A DNA stretch of 64,000 bases. It comes from Haemophilus pittmaniae. GTDB lineage: Bacteria > Pseudomonadota > Gammaproteobacteria > Enterobacterales > Pasteurellaceae. Under the pieces are notes generated by a model. It saw only the letters and a program-made list of their open reading frames with translations, did not search any database and was not told the origin of the DNA. The DNA is taken from NCBI RefSeq assembly GCF_900186995.1, contig NZ_LT906463.1, positions 1,674,001 through 1,738,000 on the forward strand. The letters run 5' to 3'. Both the position numbers and the translations under genes were made by a program. This document shows, in pieces, positions 8,511-17,016 of this stretch; the stretch's first letter is position 1; each line of letters begins with the position of its first letter.

Positions 8511-11500
8511 CTATCGTTTCACACAGCCAGTATCTAACCAGTATAATTTTTGATCGCCAAGCCCTGCATCTGTCATTGTATTTAGATGAAGGGTAATATC
8601 CCTTTCACGCACACAAGAACGCCCATTCGATGCGGTCACATTTTTAATATAGAAATTTTCCGCTCTTTCTTTACTATTACGGCTGTTTTTTATACCTAAA
8701 GTAACCTGCAATACTACGCCTTCATTGTTCAACATAGCTTTCCACTCTCGGCTTTCAATAGAAAGCATATAAAGTGGAGATGCGACCCAACGTTCCACAT
8801 TTAATTGACGGAAACCTAAACGGGTATCACCACGAACTTCAAAGGAAGTATCAGGGAAATCATAGTCTTCATTATCTAAATCAATATCGCGATAATAGAC
8901 ATTGCTATCTTTAATCACATTATTGTTATCCAAGTAGCCAATGTATTTCACTGTGGAATAAGCGGTCATTGCCATTGAACGCAAATAGAAATTTGTTAAA
9001 CGCATGTCTTTACATAAGAAGCAAAGCATCGCGCCTACTGCTGCAGTAGTTTTTGGATCATCTATGCGACCTTGTTTATGGAATGGATACCAGTTTCCCG
9101 TACGATAATGGTGCAACGGTAAAATCCGCCCTACCGGTAAAGGTAAACGGGAACGGAAAAAGGATTGCACTCCCGGTAAACGGGATGGGCGACCGGTCAG
9201 TAATAGCACATCACATTGATAGCTGTTGACTACCTCGCACAAGGCATTAAAGGTCTTGCAAATATCAAAATAATCACCACGAATAAACAAACTGTGGATA
9301 CGCTCTAAATTCACCTGAACCGGTAAATTCAAAATATTAAAATCAGAAGAGCCCAAAGCACGACGAATTGGTTCATTAATATAATCCAATACACTTTCTG
9401 TCGGTTGCTCTACATCCTCTAATAATTCTGCAAAGGTTTTTCCATTTAATGCATTGGTCTTTTGCATCGGATCATAGCCTTCGTATTCTTTCAATACGCG
9501 CAAACCGATCGGGCTGAATACTTGTAATGTTAATTGTTGACGCAGTAGCGCATCCTGTACTTTTAACGCCTGATCACCAATCAATTCAGAAAGAATCGGT
9601 TCCGGATCACGCAAGCCGGCATTTTTCAAGCCAACAGTTAAGGATTCCACCACCACATTACGAATCATATCCAGCAAAATATCATCGCCCGCCACTTTGA
9701 AGCCATCGCGGAAACGTTGAGTCGGGATAATATAGGCGTTACTGCCAGAGCCACCGTTTTCCCCATAATCAAGGGAATAATCGTTGATTACCAAGTCGGT
9801 TGTGCCACCGCCAATATCAACTGTCGCGATAGTAATACGATCCTTTTCTTTTTTATCCGGACGCTGCAATGCGGCAATAAATTCCTCCGGACGACCGCCA
9901 TAGTTATTCTGTGTTTCATTGAATAGATAGACGACTTGTCCACAGGTTGCTTCATCCCATTGAATAATTACTTCCGGTAAAATCGGCCAATATTTTTCCC
10001 TTGCAGTTTGCGAATTGAAGTCAAAGTCATCATCGGATTTATCCCAACCAAGAGATTTCCATACTAAACCGATAGCCTGGTAAATGGATTGACGGAAAAT
10101 TTCTCGTTCAGGTTTTGGCATTGCCGGTGGCACGGTCAAGATAATTGAACGTAAGAAACGCGGTGCTTTGGAATGTTCTAATTTAGCCCGTTGAGCTGGA
10201 CTATTAATTTGCATCAACGCCTGCATTAAGACTTCTGACAACATAAATGTCATCAAGGAACGACGGGAATATTTAGGTTGGAATACCGGCATTTTACGTT
10301 CGAACTCTTCATCAATATCGTCCCGCAAAATATGTAATGCTTCGCCATACTCATTGATTAATCCGGAAAGCGGATCGGCCGTTGCATAAGGTTCATAATC
10401 GGTTTTCACATAGGAAGAGTTAAAACGCCAACCCTGTTCATAGCGGGCATCGTCCCATAAGTAACGTTTCGGGCTAGATAAACCGGTTGAGCCTTCATTA
10501 CCTTCACGACGGCTTGCCAAACGGGCGGCTTCCTTACCGACACGGGCAATGGTCGCCCATTGGAAAGCATCGCGTCGGCCACTTTGTACAGAAAAATGAT
10601 CTTTGCCAAAAAACGCTTGAGCAAATTCAACGCGACTTTCAAATGGTTCAGAATACACACGTTCCGGACGGGTCAAATCACGTAATTCCAATTCGTAGCG
10701 TTTTTTCAACCCATCTTTTTCCTGCACGTGATCCTCAATTAAAATACCACAGGTACGGGAATTACCGACATCCAATACCATATCCACCGGAATAGCACGG
10801 TTAATTTCATCGGAACGATTAGAAATCATTTTAATGCGCGGAATATCAATTTCTTCGCCAAGAATCGCCAACACATTCAAATAATGGCCTTGGTGGAATT
10901 TCGCAACAATATCGGTTTTCAAATCATCTGGATGAATTTTTAAGCGATCATTTTCCGGAGCCAATTCGGTAAAGAGCTCCAGCAACCACTCATTTACCCA
11001 TTTATAATCTAAAAACCATGACATCTGGTGGGATTGGTAAGCGAGTCCAAAAACCGCACCGGAACGCACATCTTCTTCAGTCGGCGCAAGGTAAGCAACA
11101 TCCGCACGGTTTGGGAAAATTTTGGTATCAAAAGCTAAAGTAACACGATAAGTATTACCTTCTACATCCGGCTCAGCCAATTTAACAATGCGTGCTCGCG
11201 CCCAGTTATAAGGACCTTCATCAAAACCATCGGTCGAAGCCACCGTACGTAATACCGGAATGGGTAGCCAAACGCCATCCAATAATTTGAAAGACTGCTC
11301 TACGCTGATTTCATGCTCTACTTTGACCATACGGCTCAAATCACTACTATCGCAATAACCTTCGCCACTACGGTGTTCAACTAAACGACGAATCGGATGG
11401 TTTTCACCGCCAGAGGCAAAGTTTCCCATGCTTTTGCTGCGCCACTCTTTGTCTTTCCAATCAATTTTTAAACCGAAGTCTAAAAATTGCACCCCACTAT

Positions 11501-11549
11501 TCATAATCAGTGAGATTTCTTTTCCGTAATGATGTAGTTCCGGTAACAT
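8511..11549 (-). CDS. srfB: SrfB-family virulence factor, actin/Hsp70-fold ATPase
   Basis: 1012 residues. The actin/Hsp70/sugar-kinase nucleotide-binding motifs are in order: phosphate-1 DVGNSRT (260-266), phosphate-2 DIGGGTTD (578-585) and an adenosine-type motif LLTGRPSRLPGV (783-794). The first 250 residues are an SrfB-specific domain. No signal peptide or membrane helix, so cytoplasmic. Its stop TAG abuts srfC directly. SrfB is known by family name from the Salmonella srfABC operon; its activity has not been defined there as far as I know. The nucleotide motifs imply ATP binding and possibly polymer formation or chaperone-like cycling, which is inference. Confidence 0.9.
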   Translation of the reverse strand: MLPELHHYGKEISLIMNSGVQFLDFGLKIDWKDKEWRSKSMGNFASGGENHPIRRLVEHRSGEGYCDSSDLSRMVKVEHEISVEQSFKLLDGVWLPIPVLRTVASTDGFDEGPYNWARARIVKLAEPDVEGNTYRVTLAFDTKIFPNRADVAYLAPTEEDVRSGAVFGLAYQSHQMSWFLDYKWVNEWLLELFTELAPENDRLKIHPDDLKTDIVAKFHQGHYLNVLAILGEEIDIPRIKMISNRSDEINRAIPVDMVLDVGNSRTCGILIEDHVQEKDGLKKRYELELRDLTRPERVYSEPFESRVEFAQAFFGKDHFSVQSGRRDAFQWATIARVGKEAARLASRREGNEGSTGLSSPKRYLWDDARYEQGWRFNSSYVKTDYEPYATADPLSGLINEYGEALHILRDDIDEEFERKMPVFQPKYSRRSLMTFMLSEVLMQALMQINSPAQRAKLEHSKAPRFLRSIILTVPPAMPKPEREIFRQSIYQAIGLVWKSLGWDKSDDDFDFNSQTAREKYWPILPEVIIQWDEATCGQVVYLFNETQNNYGGRPEEFIAALQRPDKKEKDRITIATVDIGGGTTDLVINDYSLDYGENGGSGSNAYIIPTQRFRDGFKVAGDDILLDMIRNVVVESLTVGLKNAGLRDPEPILSELIGDQALKVQDALLRQQLTLQVFSPIGLRVLKEYEGYDPMQKTNALNGKTFAELLEDVEQPTESVLDYINEPIRRALGSSDFNILNLPVQVNLERIHSLFIRGDYFDICKTFNALCEVVNSYQCDVLLLTGRPSRLPGVQSFFRSRLPLPVGRILPLHHYRTGNWYPFHKQGRIDDPKTTAAVGAMLCFLCKDMRLTNFYLRSMAMTAYSTVKYIGYLDNNNVIKDSNVYYRDIDLDNEDYDFPDTSFEVRGDTRLGFRQLNVERWVASPLYMLSIESREWKAMLNNEGVVLQVTLGIKNSRNSKERAENFYIKNVTASNGRSCVRERDITLHLNTMTDAGLGDQKLYWLDTGCVKR

Positions 11550-11586
11550 TTTTATTCTCGCTTCTATTCGTTATTTATTGGTTCAC

Positions 11587-13194
11587 TTAATTCGATTTCA
11601 TTGTCATTGGGAAACCCTGTCCGCTACCGTATCCGCCTTGGCAATCGGCAACGCTGGTTGCACCCGGTTTACAAATCACTTCAGGTAACTGATAGCTTGA
11701 ACCATCACTACACTTGGCCACGCCTTTATTAGCAATATTCAAACCATTACCTTGCATTTTTGCAGAAACATCGCCGGTACATTGTACACCGTCACCACGT
11801 TGTACTTGCACTTGGCCAACACCATCAGAGAATGCATAACTTAAGCGTAACGGTTTGCCGGTAGTTTTATCCTGAATACCGGCTCCAGCATTCCAACGAC
11901 CATTTAAGAAATCCACGTTGCCGTTTTGCGTACTGGCAGTCGGAATTTGTAATGGTTTCGCATTACCGGACGTTGGACTGGTTGCATTGTTATTCGCCGG
12001 GATATTTTTAGCATCGCCGGATGCTGTCGGATTATTTTTGCTATCCGCAGTATTTAGATTAGCATTTGGATTGCCATTATTTTGATCTGCTTTGATATCC
12101 GCTTTATTATTTTCAGCTAATGGATCGACCGGCGGTTGTGGCGCATTTCCAGCCATTTTATTTTCATCCGCTTTGATATCCCCAGCTTTATCGTTGTTTA
12201 ACGCATCCACTTTAATATCATCGGTTGTTGGTAAAAGTGAATTAACATCTCCCGACACATTTCCTTCACCAACCACCGGTGCCGTATTCAAATTATTTAA
12301 AATGGAAGAATCCGTTACCGATACCCCGTTATGATCAACCCAACGGCCATTTAAGTAACGGTAAAGTGCCTCATTCAATTTACGAGCTTCTTTTTCCTTA
12401 GGCTTTTTCGGTTTTTTCGCTTTTTGCTCTTTCGGTTCGGAAACAGTCACCGGCTCATTCTTCACAACAGTATCTTCTTTTGGCCACCATAAATCTTTAA
12501 ACCACCAAGCCAATAATAAGAGTAATCCGAGTAACAATGGCAATACCCACCAAAAGACGCGACAAGGGTGTTTTTTCTCGATAACAGGTTCAATCGGTGC
12601 TGCGACTGCTGGTGCAATCGGTATGCTCGGCGCAACCGGTTTTGGCTCTGCAGCCTGTAGAGATAAAAACGGATTGCCATGCGCCGCAGCATGTTTTTCA
12701 AGAAATCCCCAGAAGGTGATCACCGGACGATCATTGACTAAATAAACATGTTCAGGATTAGGAAAGCGCAGGGCTTTAAGGTTTTCAGGATCGGTAATAT
12801 CGTCAGGATTGCCGCCACAGAGTAAACGGGCAAATAACAGTTGGTCGCCTTTGGAGGTGGGAGATTGAATCAGTTCCTTGCCGAGCTCCAGCACAGTACG
12901 TTCAAAAACTTTCAATTCAGCCCTGGCGGTTTCACGTTCCTCTTCAGTGGCTGAAGTCCAAGGAATAATCATATATTGCCCATCGGCACGGGTAGAATCA
13001 AAGGGCACATACCAATCAATCTTATCCCCTTGTTCATTGCGCTGCGGAATTGCTAAATATTCTGCAAAGGAACGACCACGTTTAAACTTAATCGCATCCC
13101 GCAATTGGGAGGCTACCGTATAAACGGCCATGCCATCCTGGCCTAATGGCGTATAGTCTTTGATTTCGCCACTTCTCAACAATGCACTCAACAT
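11587..13194 (-). CDS. srfA: SrfA-family membrane protein, first gene of the srf operon
   Basis: 535 residues, ATG at 13194 with GGAGC upstream. The N-terminal 180 residues are the conserved SrfA part (LLRSGEIKDYTPLGQDGMAV, SFAEYLAIPQRNEQGDKIDW, VIPW-type motifs) and are probably cytoplasmic. One membrane helix lies at 213-232, flanked by a KKHPCR patch. A long Asn/Asp/Lys-rich low-complexity linker (about 300-425, with repeated DIKAD) follows, then a small C-terminal domain (about 430-535) with several cysteines that may be beta-rich and periplasmic. Recognition as SrfA rests on the N-terminal motifs and the srfA-srfB-srfC order. A shared intergenic region separates it from the divergent importer genes. 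Confidence 0.82.
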   Translation of the reverse strand: MLSALLRSGEIKDYTPLGQDGMAVYTVASQLRDAIKFKRGRSFAEYLAIPQRNEQGDKIDWYVPFDSTRADGQYMIIPWTSATEEERETARAELKVFERTVLELGKELIQSPTSKGDQLLFARLLCGGNPDDITDPENLKALRFPNPEHVYLVNDRPVITFWGFLEKHAAAHGNPFLSLQAAEPKPVAPSIPIAPAVAAPIEPVIEKKHPCRVFWWVLPLLLGLLLLLAWWFKDLWWPKEDTVVKNEPVTVSEPKEQKAKKPKKPKEKEARKLNEALYRYLNGRWVDHNGVSVTDSSILNNLNTAPVVGEGNVSGDVNSLLPTTDDIKVDALNNDKAGDIKADENKMAGNAPQPPVDPLAENNKADIKADQNNGNPNANLNTADSKNNPTASGDAKNIPANNNATSPTSGNAKPLQIPTASTQNGNVDFLNGRWNAGAGIQDKTTGKPLRLSYAFSDGVGQVQVQRGDGVQCTGDVSAKMQGNGLNIANKGVAKCSDGSSYQLPEVICKPGATSVADCQGGYGSGQGFPMTMKSN

Positions 13195-13394
13195 AAAAAG
13201 CTCCGCAAATTTTTAGAGATTAATTTAAATGGCGCCTATTCTATTAAAAAAACCGCAGAAAAAGAAGGTTCATTTATTTGTTTTATAAAGAAAAAACACT
13301 TTCAAAACCATAAAGTTTTTATGGTGTTAAGAAGCCCATAGAAACCGCTAAAATTTCTGTAAAAAAATCAATGCCTTTTCTATTTTTCATGCAA

Positions 13395-13460
13395 CCCTAA
13401 TAAAATCAATGGGTTATATTCAACTTTAGGAAAAACTCCGTTCTTCGAGGGGGCGTTTTA
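13395..13460 (-). repeat. Dispersed intergenic repeat, copy 1
   Basis: Member of the repeat family whose landmarks are AAACGCCCC at one end and a core ATTGATTTTATTAG about 45 bases further on. Here it is in reverse orientation: CTAATAAAATCAAT ... GGGGGCGTTTTA. No coding capacity. Confidence 0.7.
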
Positions 13461-13485
13461 AGGGAAATCAGAGGATTAATCCGAA

Positions 13486-13496
13486 CTCGTTATATA
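13486..13496 (+). promoter_or_regulatory. Possible ModE half-operator (CTCGTTATATA)
   Basis: CTCGTTATATA agrees with the left half of the published ModE consensus (ATCGNTATATA) at 10 of 11 positions. The right half expected six bases further on (TATATAACGAT) is poorly matched (TCGATAAAGGG). It lies 57 bases before the importer start. If real it would tie the importer to molybdate control; a chance match in AT-rich DNA cannot be excluded. Confidence 0.35.
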
Positions 13497-13553
13497 AAAA
13501 AATCGATAAAGGGGTTACAATCCGTCACCTACATTGTGGATATCGGGATATTT

Positions 13554-14540
13554 ATGGATAAACAAAAATTACTTTTTTCCCTCCTCTTACTCTTACTGCT
13601 ATTTCTTTGCCTGCTTTCACTTTCGCTCGGGCGATTCTCTATTCCATTGAGCGATACCCTGGAAATTCTGTTGGGGCAACAAGATAACGAGATTCAACGC
13701 AATATCATTTTTAATCTACGTTTACCACGTATACTCGCCGCGATTTTGGTCGGCGCCTCCCTAGCTATTGCCGGTGTGGTATATCAAGGTATTTTTCGCA
13801 ATCCATTGGTTTCACCGGATATTTTAGGGGTATCTAATGGCGCTTGTGTTGGGGCTGCATTAGCGATTTCAATCGGTTCGGGCATGCTGGGTATTCAAGC
13901 CTTTGCCTTTGTCGGTGGTTTGATTGCCGTCTTGCTCACCATGAATTTACCACGTTTAATTCAACGCGACTCCACCATTGTTTTAGTGCTTTCCGGCATT
14001 ATCGTTTCAGGTTTTATGATGGCGACATTAGGCCTCTTGAAATACCTTGCAGATCCCGAAACCCAGCTGGCTGATATTGTGTATTGGCAATTAGGGAGCC
14101 TAACCAAATCCAACTACGACAACTTACTCGTACTTTCACCAATCATTTTACTCACCACTCTTGGCTTATTTTTAATGCGTTGGCGCATTAACGTACTTTC
14201 CTTGGGCGATCGAGAGGCGAAATTAATTGGGGCAAATATTCGATTAGAGAGAGGTTTAATGGTGGTTTGTGCCACGTTACTGACAGCTTCATCGGTTTGT
14301 TTAAGCGGGACGATTGGTTGGCTTGGTTTAGTCATTCCGCATTTAGCGCGACTTTTTATCGGTGATAACAATGTCAAAAGCTTACCGCTTGCCGGACTTA
14401 TTGGTGCAATATTCTTGCTCGTAATCGATACTCTCGCCCGCAATTTATATATTCAAGAAATTCCGCTCGGCATTCTCACCGGCTTTATCGGTGCACCATT
14501 TTTTGCTTGGGTACTGATTAAACAAAAGGTGGTGGACTAA
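13554..14540 (+). CDS. FecCD/BtuC-family ABC transporter permease
   Basis: About 328 residues from ATG 13554; an in-frame GTG at 13536 has no ribosome binding site. Roughly ten membrane helices and the family signature LRLPRILAAILVGASLAIAG near residue 60, with GIFRNPLVSPDILGVSNGA following. Inner-membrane channel of a class II importer for chelated metals or, in the H. influenzae MolBCA system, molybdate/tungstate. The stop overlaps the next ATG (TAATG). The downstream molbindin and the ModE-like site favour molybdate, but siderophore-iron or nickel chelates are not excluded. Confidence 0.88.
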   Translation: MDKQKLLFSLLLLLLLFLCLLSLSLGRFSIPLSDTLEILLGQQDNEIQRNIIFNLRLPRILAAILVGASLAIAGVVYQGIFRNPLVSPDILGVSNGACVGAALAISIGSGMLGIQAFAFVGGLIAVLLTMNLPRLIQRDSTIVLVLSGIIVSGFMMATLGLLKYLADPETQLADIVYWQLGSLTKSNYDNLLVLSPIILLTTLGLFLMRWRINVLSLGDREAKLIGANIRLERGLMVVCATLLTASSVCLSGTIGWLGLVIPHLARLFIGDNNVKSLPLAGLIGAIFLLVIDTLARNLYIQEIPLGILTGFIGAPFFAWVLIKQKVVD

Positions 14541-15328
14541 TGCTGAAAATCGATGAGCTTTATTATTGGCACAATGTTGAACATTCGCTACTCAATGGTA
14601 TTGATTTAACCTTACAAAAAGGCGAATTGCTGACTATTCTTGGTGCTAATGGTCGTGGTAAATCAACGTTATTAAACTGTATCGCGGGGCTTTTGAAACC
14701 AAAGAGCGGTCAGATTTTGCTGGATAATTGCAAATTAAGCGAAATGAGCAGCAAGCAAATTGCTCAAAAAATTGCTTATGTCTCGCAACACAGCCCACAA
14801 ACCTATCAATATCGCGTGCGTGATTATGTGGTACTCGGTCGCGCTGCGCATTTAGGTGTTTTTGATAAGCCAAGTGAAGCTGATTTTGCATTAGTTGATG
14901 AGGCTTTAAATAAACTTGGCATCAGTCATTTTGCAGACCGAATTTATATGCAAATGAGTGGCGGCGAAAAGCAACTGGTCAATCTTGCGCGTATTTTGGT
15001 GCAACAACCGCGACTGATTTTATTTGATGAACCTACTTCGGCATTAGATTACGGCAATGTATTTAAAACCTTAAGCCTAATAAAAGAGCTCTCACTACAA
15101 GGCTTTACCATTGTGATGACAACACATAATCCCGATCATCCAATGTTATTGCATAGCACACTACCCAACAGCCGCGTGAGCATCTTAAACGAACACGGCA
15201 AATTACAAACAGGTTCGGCACCAGAAATCATTACCGAAGCCAACTTAAAAGCGCTTTATCAAACAGATTTGCGCCTGGTCGATGTGCCATCTCTGCAACG
15301 ACAAATCTGTGCGATTACCCATTTATAA
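14540..15328 (+). CDS. FecE/BtuD-type ABC transporter ATP-binding protein
   Basis: 262 residues. Walker A GANGRGKST (about 34-42), signature LSGGE-like MSGGEKQLVNLARIL, Walker B LILFDEPTSALD, H-loop TTHNPDH. Length and spacing are those of ATPases that pair with FecCD-fold permeases. The start overlaps the permease stop by one base, and the gene is followed within 21 bases by the binding protein. Powers the importer. Confidence 0.9.
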   Translation: MLKIDELYYWHNVEHSLLNGIDLTLQKGELLTILGANGRGKSTLLNCIAGLLKPKSGQILLDNCKLSEMSSKQIAQKIAYVSQHSPQTYQYRVRDYVVLGRAAHLGVFDKPSEADFALVDEALNKLGISHFADRIYMQMSGGEKQLVNLARILVQQPRLILFDEPTSALDYGNVFKTLSLIKELSLQGFTIVMTTHNPDHPMLLHSTLPNSRVSILNEHGKLQTGSAPEIITEANLKALYQTDLRLVDVPSLQRQICAITHL

Positions 15329-15349
15329 CCCCACTAGAAGGAAATTCAT

Positions 15350-16384
15350 ATGTTGAAACATTCTCTAAAAAAAGGCTTAATCGCCCTCTCTCTTGCAGCT
15401 TGTTTTGCTATGCCACTACAAGCTAAGATCATAACCGACGTTGAAGGAAACAAAGTTGAATTACCGGATAACGTTCAACGCGTTGCTGATCTTTGGCATG
15501 CCAATAACCAAATTGTCTTACTATTAGGCGGTGCCAATAAACTAGTTGGCACGACCACATCTATCGCGGCCAATCCTTGGTATAGCGAAGTGTATCCAAA
15601 TATCAAAAACGTACCGGTATTAACCAATGGCGAAACCATTCAAACAGAAGAACTGTTAAGTCATAAGCCCGATGCAGTGTTGCTCTCGAAAAAATCCATG
15701 TTAACTGAAGTGGAAAAAGCGGGATTAAAAGGCGTGCGTGTAAGTTTCCAAGATTTTGATGGTTTGAAGAAAACCGTACGGATTACCGCTGAAGTTTTAG
15801 GTGATAAAGCACCTGAAATTGCAGAAAGCTATATCAAAGAATTAGAAGACAATATTCAATTTGTGGAAAATCGTCTTAAAGGTCTCAAAGATGAAGCGCG
15901 CCCTACGGTGTTACATATCACTAAAGGCTCTGACTTATTGATGATTGACGGCGGAAAATCCATGATCGGCGAATGGATTAAATTAGCCGGTGGTAAAAGC
16001 GTGTTACCAGATGAAGCCAATATGATCACGGTTACCATGGAAGCTATTTTGCAAGCCAATCCGGATGTGATCATCATTGGCAGCAGCGGCAATAAAGCAC
16101 AAGCAGCGATAGATAAAATCAAAGGCGATCCGGCATGGCAATCAATAAGTGCGGTCAAAAATAATCGTATTTATGCTAACCCAACCGGCACGTTCCCATG
16201 GGATCGCTACAGTGCAGAAGAAGCCTTACAAATTCTTTGGGCGGCTCAACTCTTCCACCCAGAGCAATTTAAAGACTTAAATATGGTCGAAAAAACGCAA
16301 GCCTTCTATAAAAAATATTACGGTTATACGTTAAGCAAAGAAAATGCCGAGCAAATCTTGAAAGGCTTAGCACCTCTTAAGTAG
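15350..16384 (+). CDS. Periplasmic/lipoprotein substrate-binding protein of the FecBCD-type importer
   Basis: 344 residues, AGAAGGAAATTCAT before the ATG. N-terminal secretion signal; LSLAAC resembles a lipobox with Cys19, but MPLQA-K could equally be a signal peptidase I site. The class III (TroA-like) binding-protein fold is indicated by the ITDVEGNKVELP start, the two lobes and the end motif GTFPWDRYSAEEALQILWAA. Substrate not determinable by eye: related proteins bind iron-siderophores, haem, cobalamin, nickel chelates or molybdate. The mop gene next door suggests molybdate or tungstate. The gene contains one perfect uptake-signal core at 16147-16155. Confidence 0.85.
   Translation: MLKHSLKKGLIALSLAACFAMPLQAKIITDVEGNKVELPDNVQRVADLWHANNQIVLLLGGANKLVGTTTSIAANPWYSEVYPNIKNVPVLTNGETIQTEELLSHKPDAVLLSKKSMLTEVEKAGLKGVRVSFQDFDGLKKTVRITAEVLGDKAPEIAESYIKELEDNIQFVENRLKGLKDEARPTVLHITKGSDLLMIDGGKSMIGEWIKLAGGKSVLPDEANMITVTMEAILQANPDVIIIGSSGNKAQAAIDKIKGDPAWQSISAVKNNRIYANPTGTFPWDRYSAEEALQILWAAQLFHPEQFKDLNMVEKTQAFYKKYYGYTLSKENAEQILKGLAPLK
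16147..16155 (+). other. DNA uptake signal core
   Basis: AAGTGCGGT, inside the binding-protein gene. Confidence 0.8.
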
Positions 16385-16386
16385 TA

Positions 16387-16415
16387 TTTTCATTTGAAGC
16401 ATTTATCGTTATAAT
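16387..16415 (+). promoter_or_regulatory. Predicted promoter of mop
   Basis: TTTTCA (16387-16392) and a perfect TATAAT (16410-16415) with a 17-base spacer, 38 bases before the mop start. This suggests that mop can be transcribed on its own as well as from the importer operon. Confidence 0.5.
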
Positions 16416-16453
16416 ATGCGTTCTTTTTTAACTCAAACATAAGGAAATACTTG

Positions 16454-16663
16454 ATGAAAATTAGTGCAAGAAACCAACTTAAAGGTACTGTAAAATCAAT
16501 CGAAACTGGTTCTGTGAACGCAATCGTACACATTGATATCGGTAACGGTAACGTAATTTCTTCTACCATCTCTATCGATGCAGTAAAAGAATTAGGTTTA
16601 GAAGTGGGTAAAGAAGCTTATGCAATCATCAAAGCAACCTCTGTAATGGTTGGCGTAAACTAA
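16454..16663 (+). CDS. mop: Molbindin (Mop-type TOBE-domain molybdate-binding protein)
   Basis: 69 residues, one TOBE/Mop domain (SARNQLKGTVKSIETGSVN at the start, VMVGVN at the end), the length of H. influenzae and Sporomusa molbindins. Start chosen at ATG 16454 (AAGGAA at 16441-16446); an in-frame TTG three bases earlier is not needed. Molbindins are cytoplasmic oligomers that bind molybdate or tungstate at subunit interfaces and are thought to store or buffer the anion. Its place behind the importer is the main argument for the importer's substrate. A strong terminator follows. Confidence 0.93.
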   Translation: MKISARNQLKGTVKSIETGSVNAIVHIDIGNGNVISSTISIDAVKELGLEVGKEAYAIIKATSVMVGVN

Positions 16664-16690
16664 TCTAATTTATCGAATGCAACATTCTAC

Positions 16691-16722
16691 ATAACCGCGC
16701 TTTAAAGCGCGGTTATTTTTTA
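16691..16722 (+). terminator. Rho-independent terminator after mop
   Basis: Perfect inverted repeat AACCGCGCTT / AAGCGCGGTT (16693-16714) followed by ATTTTTTAT. Confidence 0.9.
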
Positions 16723-16971
16723 TCTGCAATAAAAAAGTGGCAAGAATAGCTGGTATTTTGGCTGATAATAATCGCAAATAATTAGCAAGCGTATGAATAA
16801 ACACTTGTTCCAATCCGTCAGAAAATATTGCATTTACACTTGCACTCATAAAACCTTGTCACATTCAAATCCTTAAAACATATAAACAATAAAATCAATA
16901 TGTTACACTCCATTTTCACAAAAAAACAATAAACCAATAGGGCATTTATATGTCACATTTATAAGTAATAA
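16723..16971. other. Intergenic region without recognised gene
   Basis: About 250 bases between the mop and grxB terminators. AT-rich, no ORF with a ribosome binding site. The right part (16884-16950) resembles a degenerate reverse copy of the dispersed intergenic repeat (AATAAAATCAATATGTTAC ... GGGCATTTATATGTCAC). No tRNA or structured RNA recognised. Confidence 0.5.
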
Positions 16972-17012
16972 AAAAGGCAGCCTCAACATCGGCTGCCTTT
17001 TCTTTTTTGAAA
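16972..17012 (-). terminator. Terminator after grxB (recB-recD-grxB operon)
   Basis: Stem AAAAGGCAGCC / GGCTGCCTTTT with an eight-base loop, flanked by A and T runs so that it can serve on both strands. It lies directly after the grxB stop on the minus strand. Confidence 0.88.
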
Positions 17013-17016
17013 CGAA

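Larger units (their letters stand above)
13195..13553. promoter_or_regulatory. Divergent intergenic region between srfA and the metal/oxyanion importer
   Basis: 359 bases without a gene. It must hold the promoter of the leftward srf operon and of the rightward importer. On the minus strand a TAGAAT hexamer near 13230 could be a -10 element for srfA, but no good -35 is seen. It also contains one copy of the dispersed intergenic repeat (13395-13460) and a ModE-like half-site (13486-13496). Nothing else recognised. Confidence 0.5.

Noticed and set aside
16723-16883. Small gene or RNA between mop and grxB
   Set aside because: No ORF with a ribosome binding site, no promoter-terminator pair and no known RNA fold seen.
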